This document shows, piece after piece, positions 19,832 through 29,342 of a stretch of 32,304 bases of DNA; within the stretch, counting starts at the first letter, position 1; every line of letters begins with the position of its first letter. Made by a program: the position numbers and the translations under genes. The stretch is taken from the IMG/VR virus record IMGVR_UViG_3300008012_000091, positions 1 to 32,304 of that record; one strand, 5' to 3'. A model generated the notes under the pieces. It was given only the letters and a program-made list of their open reading frames with translations, did not search any database and was not told the origin of the DNA. The stretch is from a virus.

Positions 19832-21420
19832 TGGTAATGATTCCAAGAAGTCAGGGTGTAACAGTAGGAAAGACAACCGAAACTGGCCTTGCGCCAAAAT
19901 CTATAGCGCAAACTCAAATAATACCTAACGCACTAGCTAATCTAGGCGGCACTATTTCATCAATAGGTATTAATAAACTCCAACAAGAACAAGCCGAGCA
20001 AAGAAAGGCTCAAGAAGAGTTTCAAGCGACACAAGCTTTGGATTTTAGAAATAAGCTTAGAGAGTTTGATAATCAAGCAAAAATTAGATTATCTGAATCA
20101 GCTAACGATCCAGAGATTATAAACGGTGCAAAAGAAAAAATAAGCGAAGAAAGGAAGAATTATTTTGAAGAGTTAAGCGCATCTTACGGTGACGACAAAA
20201 GACTCCAAAAGGTTCTTCAACAAGAATACGAAACCAGTCAGGTAAGCTTAGATTTTAGTGTCGATAAAGAGCTATCTAACAAGAGAAAGACTTATGCAAA
20301 GAACGCTCTTTATAGCACGGTTTTCGACTTAGAAAATAGGTTTAATAACGCCAAAAGAGAAGAAGATTTAATTCAAGTAAGTCAGGATTTAAGCGACACA
20401 TTAAATTTAGGTTTAAAGCAAAACCTTGTGAGTGTAAAGGAGATAAACTCTATTGAAAATAGGATAAGAGAGTCAAGGAAGAGAAAAGAGAAGGTGCAGG
20501 CCGATTTACTAGAAAAGGCTCAAAAACTAAGGTTTAGCGATCCGTGGAAGTTTGTCGATACCTTCGATAAAGAAGATGTGCCAGAAATTGATTTAGTAAA
20601 CGTTGAAAACTCCGCTGAGAGCCTAGAAAAAAGAATTGAATTTGTTTCAAAAAAAAGCGAGCAATATCAAATTGATATGCCCCTGCTTAATAAAAATGAA
20701 TCCGAAGCTTTAATTAAAACACTAGAATCAGCTACCCCAGAGAATGCAACAGGTTATTTAAATAGTTTAACGAGCAATATCACGGAAGAGCAAAAAGACT
20801 TATTAGCTAAAAACATATTTGAAGAAAATAAATCACTTGGTTTAGCGATTACCCTTGCCAATGAGGACGGCAAAACATCTTCGGAAATACTATCTGGTAG
20901 TAAAGCTATAAAAAGTAAAGTGGTTACAATGCCTAGTCCTAATACTATGAGGAATAAGTTCTTAGATATCGCTGGAGACGCTATTGTTCAACAGGATTAT
21001 AGGGAGGCTTCAATAGAGGCTATAACAAATATATACGCTCACAAAGCCGTTTCTAATAATATCAATGATACTAACACAGATCAAGAACTAATAGAGAAGT
21101 CAATTAAACAAGTTTTTGGTGATATAATCGAAGTCAACGATTCGAAGGTTGTGGGTTTTAGAAAGAATGACGGTAAATTTATCAGTGAAAGTGAGTTTGA
21201 GGATCTTTTTGATGGACTAGACAGGGCTACTATTATGAGTGTGCAAGGTGATGTTCCTAGAATAGCTAATGGTAGTGAATTAAGTGAGGATGCCTTAAAA
21301 GATGCCCAGCTTGTTGTCGTGGGTGATGGGCTTTACACTATAAGTTTATATGACGAATTTGCCGTAGATAAACAAGGGAATCCTTTTGTGCTTAACCTTA
21401 AAGAAATTTATAACAGATAA
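19831..21420 (+). CDS. Internal virion protein (T7 gp15-like ejection protein)
   Basis: A 529-aa, almost fully helical and highly charged protein with long coiled-coil stretches (about 50-240), lacking Cys-rich or enzymatic motifs. It opens with VMIPRSQGVTVGKTTETGLAP. Position after the gp14-like and before the large gp16-like genes identifies it as the gp15-type tube protein that spans the periplasm during DNA ejection. Sequence similarity in this family is low, so the call depends on context. It starts and ends with one-base overlaps (AATAATGG; GATAATGT). Confidence 0.68.
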   Translation: MVMIPRSQGVTVGKTTETGLAPKSIAQTQIIPNALANLGGTISSIGINKLQQEQAEQRKAQEEFQATQALDFRNKLREFDNQAKIRLSESANDPEIINGAKEKISEERKNYFEELSASYGDDKRLQKVLQQEYETSQVSLDFSVDKELSNKRKTYAKNALYSTVFDLENRFNNAKREEDLIQVSQDLSDTLNLGLKQNLVSVKEINSIENRIRESRKRKEKVQADLLEKAQKLRFSDPWKFVDTFDKEDVPEIDLVNVENSAESLEKRIEFVSKKSEQYQIDMPLLNKNESEALIKTLESATPENATGYLNSLTSNITEEQKDLLAKNIFEENKSLGLAITLANEDGKTSSEILSGSKAIKSKVVTMPSPNTMRNKFLDIAGDAIVQQDYREASIEAITNIYAHKAVSNNINDTNTDQELIEKSIKQVFGDIIEVNDSKVVGFRKNDGKFISESEFEDLFDGLDRATIMSVQGDVPRIANGSELSEDALKDAQLVVVGDGLYTISLYDEFAVDKQGNPFVLNLKEIYNR

Positions 21421-23270
21421 TGTCTTTAGCTACGTTTATAAAAAAAGAGACAGCCCCAATAGGCAATCAACCAATCCAGCAAGAGCCTTCATCTTTTACA
21501 GATGTATTATCTAAGCAGTTTAGGTCTTTTAGGGATAATTTCATCACAACATCTAGATCAAACCTTATCAACGATCAAAAATCAGAGCGGGCTAAACTGT
21601 TCGAGGAAATAGAGGGTGGAAAATTAGACCCAGCGAGAGCTAGTAATTATAAGCCTTTTGAGGAACCAAGTGCGCAAGCCGTTTTGGAGTTGGGGCCTAT
21701 TCACATTTCTAACATGAGGAAGAAGCACGATGAAAAATATATAGAAGATTATATTGCCGAGCTAAAACAAAAAGAGCCTGAGAAATACAAGAATATTTTG
21801 ACAAAAGAAGAATTAGAAGACCAAGCGAGGAAAACGGCCAAGTTGTCAAAGTTAGAAGCTCAACAAGCCTCGGCAAGATCTGGTACATTTTCTGGCGTTT
21901 CTGCTAATTTATTAGGTGGTATAGGGGCAGTTGCTACCGATCCTATTAATATTGCTGTACTGCCATTTGGGGCGGCTAGAGGTGCTGGGGTGTTAAGAAC
22001 AGTTTTAATTGAGGCTGGAGTTAATGCAACAGCAGAATTGGCAACCCAGCCATTCGTGTCTAAGTGGCAAAAAGAATTGGGCGAAGATTATGGGTTTAAA
22101 GAGGTGGTGGAAAATGTCGGATTTGCCGCTTTATTTGGCGGCTCTATGGCTGGAGCGTTGAAAGGAGCTAAACCGTCTGCTATGCTTATTTATAATAAGA
22201 TGTCTAAAATTAAAAATCTAAAACCTTCTCAAAAGATAGCGGCATCTTATATGTCAAAGGTAGCTCATTTAAAAGAGGCTATGCCGTTCGTTAGAAGTAA
22301 AACACTTGTTGAAACCAAGAAGCATTACGACAGCGTAAAAGCAGCGTCAGAAGCTCTTGAAAATGGAAAAAAAGTGAAGCCTGATGATATTAAAGTCACG
22401 GAGTCAGAATTTCTTGCTTTAGATACAAAGCCAAAAAGAGGCGACACACAAATTGAAAAAGCCAGATTAGCAGAGCTTGAAAGGTTTAAAAAAGATAAAG
22501 ACCCTTTGGTTTTAGAAGCCTCTAAATTTGATAATGTTGATGATTTTATAGAATCTGTTCCAATTAAAAAAGGATCTTTAGATGGCGCTATGGGGCATAG
22601 ACCAACAAAAACAGGTGCAAACGCTAGTAATATTACACAAGAAGTTTCTGAGATGGGTTTTCCTGATGATTTTTATAAAAATCCTCAATACTACGAGGAT
22701 ATGAGTGATAAATCTGTCAAAGAATCTTTTAACGCATTAACGAATGTTAAAGGAAGTCCTGATGCGGAGATAACGATTTACAGAGCATCACCAAAAAAAG
22801 AATTAAGAACGGGAGACTGGGTTACTTTGTCGAAAGAATATGCAAAAGGCGAAAGTTTAGCAGAAGGGGTAAAGGTTCATTCTTTTAAAGTAAAGGCCAA
22901 AGAGATAGAGTTTGCAGGAGATAGTATTAATGAGTTTGGATATTGGGGTCATAACAGTAAAACAAAAGAACAGCTAACAGAAGCATTTAATAAAGCCAAA
23001 AAAGAACCAACCCAGAATCAACCCAGAGTCAACCCAGAGTCATCCAATAAAGACGTATTAGAACCCGACTTTATGGATAGGTTGTTAGATGAAAGCAACA
23101 ACCCTCAATTCATACAAGCTGAAGATATTAATTTTAGAGCATTAGCAGAAGAAAACCCGGACTTGCTAATTTCCTTAGAAGATGGAGAATTTAGGATAGG
23201 AGAATTACTAGAAAGATTCGATAATGACGAAAACTTTTTAAAGCAAATAACAACTTGTACAATAGGATAA
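21420..23270 (+). CDS. Ejection protein with ADP-ribosyltransferase-like domain
   Basis: A 616-aa protein. The first 150 residues are charged and helical. A Gly/Ala-rich membrane-active stretch (about 155-250: NLLGGIGAVATDPINIAVLP, FAALFGGSMAGALKGA) is typical of internal virion proteins. Residues about 390-515 form a separate domain: GHRP (392-395), ITIYRAS (451-457, R455), GDWVTLSKEYA (465-475, S471), then DSINEFGYWG (501-510, E505). This is the R-S-E layout of arginine-type ADP-ribosyltransferases. A short repeat linker and an acidic C-terminus follow. It would enter the host with the DNA, as T4 Alt does. Activity and target are inference. Confidence 0.72.
   Translation: MSLATFIKKETAPIGNQPIQQEPSSFTDVLSKQFRSFRDNFITTSRSNLINDQKSERAKLFEEIEGGKLDPARASNYKPFEEPSAQAVLELGPIHISNMRKKHDEKYIEDYIAELKQKEPEKYKNILTKEELEDQARKTAKLSKLEAQQASARSGTFSGVSANLLGGIGAVATDPINIAVLPFGAARGAGVLRTVLIEAGVNATAELATQPFVSKWQKELGEDYGFKEVVENVGFAALFGGSMAGALKGAKPSAMLIYNKMSKIKNLKPSQKIAASYMSKVAHLKEAMPFVRSKTLVETKKHYDSVKAASEALENGKKVKPDDIKVTESEFLALDTKPKRGDTQIEKARLAELERFKKDKDPLVLEASKFDNVDDFIESVPIKKGSLDGAMGHRPTKTGANASNITQEVSEMGFPDDFYKNPQYYEDMSDKSVKESFNALTNVKGSPDAEITIYRASPKKELRTGDWVTLSKEYAKGESLAEGVKVHSFKVKAKEIEFAGDSINEFGYWGHNSKTKEQLTEAFNKAKKEPTQNQPRVNPESSNKDVLEPDFMDRLLDESNNPQFIQAEDINFRALAEENPDLLISLEDGEFRIGELLERFDNDENFLKQITTCTIG
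23009..23041 (+). repeat. Three tandem 11-bp repeats in an ejection-protein gene
   Basis: AACCCAGARTC three times (23009-23019, 23020-23030, 23031-23041), the first copy with one A/G change. Total 33 bp keeps the frame, but each copy is read in a different frame (TQNQ, PRVN, PESS). It encodes the linker just after the ART-like domain and looks like recent slippage. Confidence 0.7.
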
Positions 23271-25715
23271 ATGTCTTTTATAAAATGTTTACAATCAAAG
23301 GTCGATGAAGGCTTGCTAAGTAAAGGTCAATTAAAAACCCTTGAAAAGAAATTCGAGTCTCAAAAAGAAATATATGCTGACACAATGGGGGACGCTGATG
23401 CCGCCAATAAGGCAGCTTTAGACATAATGACTGCAGAAGCTAATCTGATTGCTGAGAAAAAACGAAATACTATTAAAGCCGCTTTAACACAAAACGCCAT
23501 CAGAAAAAGTCTATTAGAAAAAGTTGAAAAAGGACAGGCTTTTGACGCTGCGGTAAGAGATCTGTTAGAGGATTCGTATTTAAGAAAAGGAACTATCCTT
23601 AAACAATATTTTGCCAATATGGATAAATTCGCTGATGAATACAGAAGTAAATTTGCAGGACTTCACAGGAGGCAGGATGGTATAAGAGATGTTGTTGGTG
23701 AGTTGTTAGGCAAAAATACAAGCAATGCAGAGGCAAGGCAGTTTGCGACTTCAATAAGAAAAACCTTTGAGCAAGCTAACAAAAGATATAAAAACGCTGG
23801 CGGTATAATGGGAGACTTAGAAAACTATTTCCCCACAGCTCACAAAAAAGAACTACTAGAAAAAACATCTTTTGAGGATTGGTATAATCACCTAGAGCCG
23901 CGACTAGATAAAAGCAAAATGATAGACCGTGAAACAGGGTTGCCATTTACAAAAGAAAAACTACTTGCTGAGATGAAAGAGGATTACGATGGCATAATAA
24001 CTAACGGAAGAAGTAACATCTTAAGAGACATAGAAGCTGGCAAATCTTCTATTGGGAAATCTAAGGAAATATCAAACAAGAGGATCTCTAGCAGGTTTTA
24101 CAGATTTAAAGATGCTGACTCTTTCCTTGAATATAACGACCTCTATGGCGTTGGTGATGATGGTTTATATGACTCTGTTATAAATCACCTCGAATCTTTA
24201 GCGAGAGATACAGCTATTCTGGAAAAAATGGGGCCAAAACCAAATGCTTTAATGAGAAGTTTAGATTTAGAAATGCTCGCAAGAGACACCAAAGACTTCA
24301 AAAGAAAGTGGACTAATGGAATGTATCAAGTTTTAAACGGCTATGTTGACTCTTCGGTTGGTGAAGGGTGGCTGTTCAGAACAATTGGCAACACTAAAAA
24401 CTTACTAAGTGCCGCCTTACTAGGTGCAGCGCCTATATCAGCTATATCAGACACAGCATTTACAGCGGCAGCGGCTAATATAAATGGATTGTCTGCAACA
24501 AAAACACTAAAGAGATACGCAAAACTACTTAACCCGACCAACTCTAAAGATAGAAAATTAGCAAAAAGAAGCGGTTACATTGCTGATATAGCTAGAGGCT
24601 CAGCATTAGCAGATGTCAGGTTTACTGGCGAGAATATGGGCGGCAAGGTGACTGGATGGCTGGCTCAGTTTACAAATAGAGCCAGTGGATTACAGGCGAT
24701 GACAAAGGCGGCCGCAGATGCAGCGTCAATGGAGCTAGAAGCTACTCTAGCAGAGCTTGTTTTGGCCAAAACAGATTGGGTTAATATAAATAAGGACTTT
24801 AAAGCAGGTTTAAAACTTCATAATATCACCAAAGATGACTGGGATATAATAAAGAAGGCTAAAACCTTCTCTCCAGAGGAGGGTGTTAATTTTCTAAGAA
24901 GTGAAGACTTGTTAAGGGTTAAAGGTATTGCAGCAAGTAGACTCTTAGAAGTTGGAAATAAAATTGATGACTTTTCTCAATCTTTAAGAATGATCGCCAC
25001 CAATGAACCAACCTTAAGAACAAGGGCAATCAATACTGGAGCTATCTTAAGTGATGACGCAAGAAGTGGGACGGCAGTTAGGGGTTTAGCAGCTACATTC
25101 TTGCAATTTAAGTCATTCCCTATGACTGTTATGTTTAACCACATGATACCATCTATTAAATCCGCCAAACAAGGAAAATATGGACACGCTGCATACTCCT
25201 TCGTTGGAGCTTCTTTATTGGGTGGTGGCGCCATGATGTTAAAAGATATAGCCAAAGGCAGAGACCCGCGAGACCCTGAAGATCCTAGATTTTGGGGGGC
25301 GGCTATTCTTCAAGGTGGTGGTTTAGGTATTTTTGGCGATTTCCTTTTTGGCAGGGCTGGTTTAGCTGAGTCCATTGGGGGCCCAGTGGTTGGTTTAGCT
25401 GAGGATGCGAGAAACACTTTAATTGGCAACTTAGATAAATTGGCTGACGACCCAACATCGGACACGGTAGAAAAAATAAGAAGGGACGCTTTTAACTTAG
25501 CTAAAAGAAATATCCCAGCCTCTACCCTCTGGTATTCTAGGCTAGTTGTCGAAAGGCTTATACTAGATCAATTGGAGGAGATGGTGGACCCTGATTATAA
25601 AAAAAGAGTTAGGAGGTTGGAAAACAGGCTGGAAAGCCAAACTGGACAGCGTTATTTTTGGAGGAAGGGAAAAAGTTCCCCAAGTAGAACTCCAAGAATA
25701 ACGAATAAAAAATAA
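23271..25715 (+). CDS. Large internal virion protein (T7 gp16-like position)
   Basis: An 814-aa protein. The N-terminal 450 residues are helical and charged (opening MSFIKCLQSKVDEGLLSKGQ; GLHRRQDGIRDVV near 140). It then has several Gly/Ala-rich amphipathic segments suited to membrane insertion: NLLSAALLGAAPISAISDTAF (about 378-398), FVGASLLGGGAMMLKDIA and AAILQGGGLGIFGDFLFG (about 640-690). No lytic transglycosylase domain is seen at the N-terminus, unlike T7 gp16. It is probably the inner-membrane part of the ejection machine. The basic C-terminus (RKGKSSPSRTPRITNKK) could hold DNA. Confidence 0.72.
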   Translation: MSFIKCLQSKVDEGLLSKGQLKTLEKKFESQKEIYADTMGDADAANKAALDIMTAEANLIAEKKRNTIKAALTQNAIRKSLLEKVEKGQAFDAAVRDLLEDSYLRKGTILKQYFANMDKFADEYRSKFAGLHRRQDGIRDVVGELLGKNTSNAEARQFATSIRKTFEQANKRYKNAGGIMGDLENYFPTAHKKELLEKTSFEDWYNHLEPRLDKSKMIDRETGLPFTKEKLLAEMKEDYDGIITNGRSNILRDIEAGKSSIGKSKEISNKRISSRFYRFKDADSFLEYNDLYGVGDDGLYDSVINHLESLARDTAILEKMGPKPNALMRSLDLEMLARDTKDFKRKWTNGMYQVLNGYVDSSVGEGWLFRTIGNTKNLLSAALLGAAPISAISDTAFTAAAANINGLSATKTLKRYAKLLNPTNSKDRKLAKRSGYIADIARGSALADVRFTGENMGGKVTGWLAQFTNRASGLQAMTKAAADAASMELEATLAELVLAKTDWVNINKDFKAGLKLHNITKDDWDIIKKAKTFSPEEGVNFLRSEDLLRVKGIAASRLLEVGNKIDDFSQSLRMIATNEPTLRTRAINTGAILSDDARSGTAVRGLAATFLQFKSFPMTVMFNHMIPSIKSAKQGKYGHAAYSFVGASLLGGGAMMLKDIAKGRDPRDPEDPRFWGAAILQGGGLGIFGDFLFGRAGLAESIGGPVVGLAEDARNTLIGNLDKLADDPTSDTVEKIRRDAFNLAKRNIPASTLWYSRLVVERLILDQLEEMVDPDYKKRVRRLENRLESQTGQRYFWRKGKSSPSRTPRITNKK

Positions 25716-25750
25716 CTTGTTTATAATAATATTTTTTTTAAATTAAAATC

Positions 25751-27214
25751 ATGACTATCGCAGAGAAAACAACATCAGCAAGAAACGACTACACAGGAAA
25801 TGGAGTTCAAACAGAATTTTCATTTACCTTCGAAGTCTTAAACGAAGCTAATTCTTCGACTGGGAAAGACTACACCCTTAAAGTTTTGGTTGATGACGTT
25901 GAGCAAACAGAGGACACGGACTACACAGTAGACTATGATTCTTCAACAAGGTTGGGATCTGTTACATTCACTACAGCACCAGCATCAAGTGCCGTAATCA
26001 CACTATTAAGTCAAATAGCATTAACACAAAGCACTGACTATATTAACATAGGGACAGGCGCCTTTCCTGCTAATTCTCATGAAGATACAGTTGATAAACT
26101 AACTTTAATTTCAAGAGAACTAGACGAAAAGATTGATAGATCAATTTTACTACCCGAAAGCTCGACTCTTTCTAATGTAACAATACCTGTATCAAGTGCG
26201 AATGCGGGGAAATTTATCACAGTAAATGGCGATGGTGACGACCTGACAGCAAGCGAAATAGCTGATACAGTGGGTTCACCAGTATCAACATACATAAAAA
26301 CCTTACTAGACGATGAAACAGCTTCAGAAGCAAGAACAACTCTTGGAGCGCAAGAAGATGTTATTACTACAAGGGGCGATATTATTAGAGGTTCTTCTCC
26401 TGGAGTTGCTGAAAGATTAGCTTTAGGATCATCAAATCAAATCCCTGTTAGTGATGGAACTGACCTTGTTTATAGTGACAACCAGGCTACAACATCCGCA
26501 TTAGGTAGAGTTTACCTAAATGACAGAATAACCGTCTCCAACAACGGAACTGACTCAGACCACGACATCGACTTTGCGGCAGGCAACTTCCAATTTGATG
26601 ATGGAAGTGGGCAAGCTGTAGCAAGCGCCTTAACTAAGCAAATTGATGCTGTATGGGCAGAGGGTGATGCCGCTGGCGGCTTAGATACTGGTTCGGTTGC
26701 GGCAGATACGACTTATCATATGTTTGCTATATGGAATCCAACAACTGAGACAGCTGACTTTTTATTTTCAGCATCTTATGTAAGCCCAACGCTTCCAAGC
26801 GGATATACCAAGAAAGATTGGGTGATGGCTGTTATAACCGATGGCAGCAGTAATATAAGAGACTTTAAGCAAGACGGCAGATTTATTCAAGGGGGACTAA
26901 CAGAATATAACAGCACCACTGTTCCTACTGCTTTTACAGACTTAGCTATAAATTTAGTGCCAACTGGCATTAGAATTAGAGTTGTTTTAGTGATTGGTTT
27001 GATAGACAATGTTCCAAATCTTATAACTTTTAAAGATAAAGTGACAGATTTCAATTATAACGTATCAAGGGTTGAATCTAATGCCAATGTAGTGAATTGG
27101 GTTTCATTTTATACAGACACTAATTCAACTATTCAGCATAAAGGCACTGCAACGCCAGCAAGTACCTATGTTATATCTTCAGCAGGTTGGTTTATTCCTG
27201 ACGAGCTTTATTAA
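25751..27214 (+). CDS. Tail fibre with T7 gp17-type N-terminal anchor
   Basis: A 487-aa protein. Residues 1-150 match the phage T7 tail-fibre N-domain: RNDYTGNGVQTEFSFTFEVL, then DYTVDYDSSTRLGSVTFTTAP and NSHEDTVDKLTLISRELDEK. This part docks the fibre on the tail adaptor. The middle is repetitive and low in complexity; the end (about 285-390) has IDAVWAEGDAAGGLDTG and SPTLPSGYTKKDWVMAVITD, a module seen in many fibres and spikes. It lies 35 bases after the ejection genes. The host receptor is not predictable. Confidence 0.85.
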   Translation: MTIAEKTTSARNDYTGNGVQTEFSFTFEVLNEANSSTGKDYTLKVLVDDVEQTEDTDYTVDYDSSTRLGSVTFTTAPASSAVITLLSQIALTQSTDYINIGTGAFPANSHEDTVDKLTLISRELDEKIDRSILLPESSTLSNVTIPVSSANAGKFITVNGDGDDLTASEIADTVGSPVSTYIKTLLDDETASEARTTLGAQEDVITTRGDIIRGSSPGVAERLALGSSNQIPVSDGTDLVYSDNQATTSALGRVYLNDRITVSNNGTDSDHDIDFAAGNFQFDDGSGQAVASALTKQIDAVWAEGDAAGGLDTGSVAADTTYHMFAIWNPTTETADFLFSASYVSPTLPSGYTKKDWVMAVITDGSSNIRDFKQDGRFIQGGLTEYNSTTVPTAFTDLAINLVPTGIRIRVVLVIGLIDNVPNLITFKDKVTDFNYNVSRVESNANVVNWVSFYTDTNSTIQHKGTATPASTYVISSAGWFIPDELY

Positions 27215-27231
27215 TATTGATAATTATAAAA

Positions 27232-27795
27232 ATGACTCCTTTTTACATTAAAAACACAGACACAAGCGAAATTCTAGAACTAGAAGCAGATTCTTACGAA
27301 TCACTATCTAAAAACTTTCGTCAAGCCCCTTTTGAATTAATCGAAGGCAAAGAAAGAGATGCGCTTATTTTAAAAGAAAAGAAGGCATCTAAAATTTCAC
27401 AAATGAAGGCTAACAGAGATGCTTCATTAGATAAACCAATGGTCTCAATCAAAGCCCTAGAGTATGGAACTGATAAAAAGGTTTACTTTAAATTCAAAAC
27501 CAAAGCAACAGGTAACACAGCCACAGAGCCTTCTACTATTTTAGATAGGGCTCTAAATAGCTCAAGTGTCAAGTATAGTTGCTCTATCATAGAAGGCGAA
27601 AAAGAAAGAAAGGGTTATGTTGAAATAACTAAAGATGTGGCTCAAAGCTTAAGTTCGCATTTACAGGTTAGAGCTATAAGCTCTATACAACATTCTAATG
27701 ATTTAGCTGAAGAAATTAACGCTATAAAAATTGAGGACTTTAAATCTTTAGATGATGCGCTAGATAAATTGAATAACATTAATATAAATTTCTAA
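27232..27795 (+). CDS. DUF4376-like fibre-associated protein
   Basis: The ATG at 27232 is chosen over the upstream TTG. The product is 187 aa. Residues from about 60 on (a basic helix, then KKVYFKFKTK, YVEITKDVAQSLSSHLQVRAI, and a helical end with FKSLDDALDKLN) fit the DUF4376 pattern, found in tail-fibre connector or chaperone-like proteins encoded beside fibres. It probably links or assembles the fibre and the following adhesin. It overlaps the next start (TAATGG). No Shine-Dalgarno. Confidence 0.55.
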   Translation: MTPFYIKNTDTSEILELEADSYESLSKNFRQAPFELIEGKERDALILKEKKASKISQMKANRDASLDKPMVSIKALEYGTDKKVYFKFKTKATGNTATEPSTILDRALNSSSVKYSCSIIEGEKERKGYVEITKDVAQSLSSHLQVRAISSIQHSNDLAEEINAIKIEDFKSLDDALDKLNNININF

Positions 27796-29342
27796 TGGCT
27801 TTAACTAGAGGGTTAACAAGCGGAATAACAAGAGATATAACAGAAGGAATTGTATCTATCCCTAACTTCATCTTCACAGTAAAAACAGACAACGCAGGAA
27901 CGTCAAACAATGATCAATTCACAGTTCCAACTGTATCAGGCGGAACCTATGATTGCACTGTTTACTGGGGAGATGGGACTTCTGATGATATAACAACTTG
28001 GAATGACGCAGCATGGACGCATACCTATCCGAGCGCAGGAACCTACACAGTTAGAATCGTGGACACTATCACTGGTTGGAGATTCAATAACGCCGGTGAT
28101 GAAGAGAAACTAATTACTATCAGTCAATGGGGTAGCTTAGATTTAACAAATGAAAGCGGAGCATTCTTTGGGTGCAATAAATTAACAGCAATAACAGCAA
28201 TAGATATTCCTAAGTTCCTTAGTAATTCTGGCGGGGCTGAACTTCTTTCTCTATTCTTCAACTGCAACAACCTAACTTATATCACTAATTTAGAGCAATG
28301 GACGGCACCTAATATTAATAGCCGTCAGAATATGTTCTTAAATTGCAACAAGTTAAACCAAGATATCTCCAATCTTATTACGGGTAATGTACACACTATT
28401 ACAAACATGCTTAGAAATTGCACTTTGTTCGATCAAGATTTATCGGGTGCTGATTTTTCTAGTATTATCGCAGCTACCAACTTTATGGAAGGAACAACAA
28501 CAATATCAACAGCTAATTATGACGCTTTATTAATTAGCCTAGACGGTCAATCTTTACAATCAGGGGTGAATATCCATTTTGGCAATGCAACATATACAGG
28601 ATTCTCTGCCGCTGGCACAGCGCATACAAAACTAAGAAACCAGTTAAGCTGGACAATAACAGACAATGGCGCAGATATTGATGCTGACACTGTTCTCTGG
28701 CTAGATTCTTATGACTCTACCACAGTTACAGAAGCTTCAGGTTTAGTAAGTCAATGGGATGATAAATCTGGCCTAAGTTATGACGTGACGCAGGCTGTAA
28801 CAGCTGAAAAACCTTTATACACAGCAAACAGTTATATGACTTTTGACGGTACGGATGATGAGTTAATTAAGGCAACAACAGCATTTAGATACGATGAATA
28901 TACCGTACTTTCAGTTATAAGAAACTCAACTACTAACACTAACTCTAATGTATCTTATTTCAGTACGCCAGGTGGCAGCAATCCAGCTATTTGGTGTATA
29001 GCAAGAAGCACAGGAAGGGTAGGTGTAACAGTGAAATTAGATACCGAAGCAATTCAATCTACCCAAGAGAATAATGATCAAGATGTCGACTTATTACTTA
29101 GCAGCTATTCGGGGAGCAGTTCAGATGCACAATATATTCGTATAAATGGGACACAAAAAACAGGTTCAGTTTTAGCTTCAGCGATTGCGAAGGATTCAAC
29201 AGAGATAGCTATAGGAAGACAGAAATCTACTAGAAACTTTGGCGGTAGAATATATGAGATTATCGTACTTAAAAAAGTATTAACATCAGGTGAATTAAGC
29301 TTTATTGAGTCTTACTTGAATGATAAATGGGGGGTGTATTAA
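27795..29342 (+). CDS. PKD/BspA/LamG-type adhesin, candidate receptor-binding protein
   Basis: A 515-aa protein in four parts: a short anchor-like N-terminus (TRGLTSGITRDITEG); a PKD-like beta domain (about 23-110: TYDCTVYWGDGTSDD, YPSAGTYTVRIVD); leucine-rich BspA/DUF285-like repeats (about 110-235, with recurring F..CN.L and MF..C..L); and a LamG/concanavalin-like domain (about 297-515: LWLDSYDSTTVTE, WDDKSG, FDGTDDE, GGRIYEIIVLKK, ESYLNDKWG). Such domains bind surface sugars or proteins. Following the fibre, it is a good receptor-binding candidate. It overlaps the next gene (TAATGT). Confidence 0.72.
   Translation: MALTRGLTSGITRDITEGIVSIPNFIFTVKTDNAGTSNNDQFTVPTVSGGTYDCTVYWGDGTSDDITTWNDAAWTHTYPSAGTYTVRIVDTITGWRFNNAGDEEKLITISQWGSLDLTNESGAFFGCNKLTAITAIDIPKFLSNSGGAELLSLFFNCNNLTYITNLEQWTAPNINSRQNMFLNCNKLNQDISNLITGNVHTITNMLRNCTLFDQDLSGADFSSIIAATNFMEGTTTISTANYDALLISLDGQSLQSGVNIHFGNATYTGFSAAGTAHTKLRNQLSWTITDNGADIDADTVLWLDSYDSTTVTEASGLVSQWDDKSGLSYDVTQAVTAEKPLYTANSYMTFDGTDDELIKATTAFRYDEYTVLSVIRNSTTNTNSNVSYFSTPGGSNPAIWCIARSTGRVGVTVKLDTEAIQSTQENNDQDVDLLLSSYSGSSSDAQYIRINGTQKTGSVLASAIAKDSTEIAIGRQKSTRNFGGRIYEIIVLKKVLTSGELSFIESYLNDKWGVY

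Noticed and set aside
24977-25255. Antisense ORFs in the gp16-like gene and other virion genes (for example 23360-23617, 24341-24541, 11514-11807)
   Set aside because: Long open frames opposite real coding genes with skewed composition; no start signals.
25667-25727. Promoter or terminator between the last ejection gene and the fibre gene
   Set aside because: GGGAA/TTCCC (5 bp) lies inside coding sequence without a T-run, and TATAAT at 25722 has no credible -35 partner.
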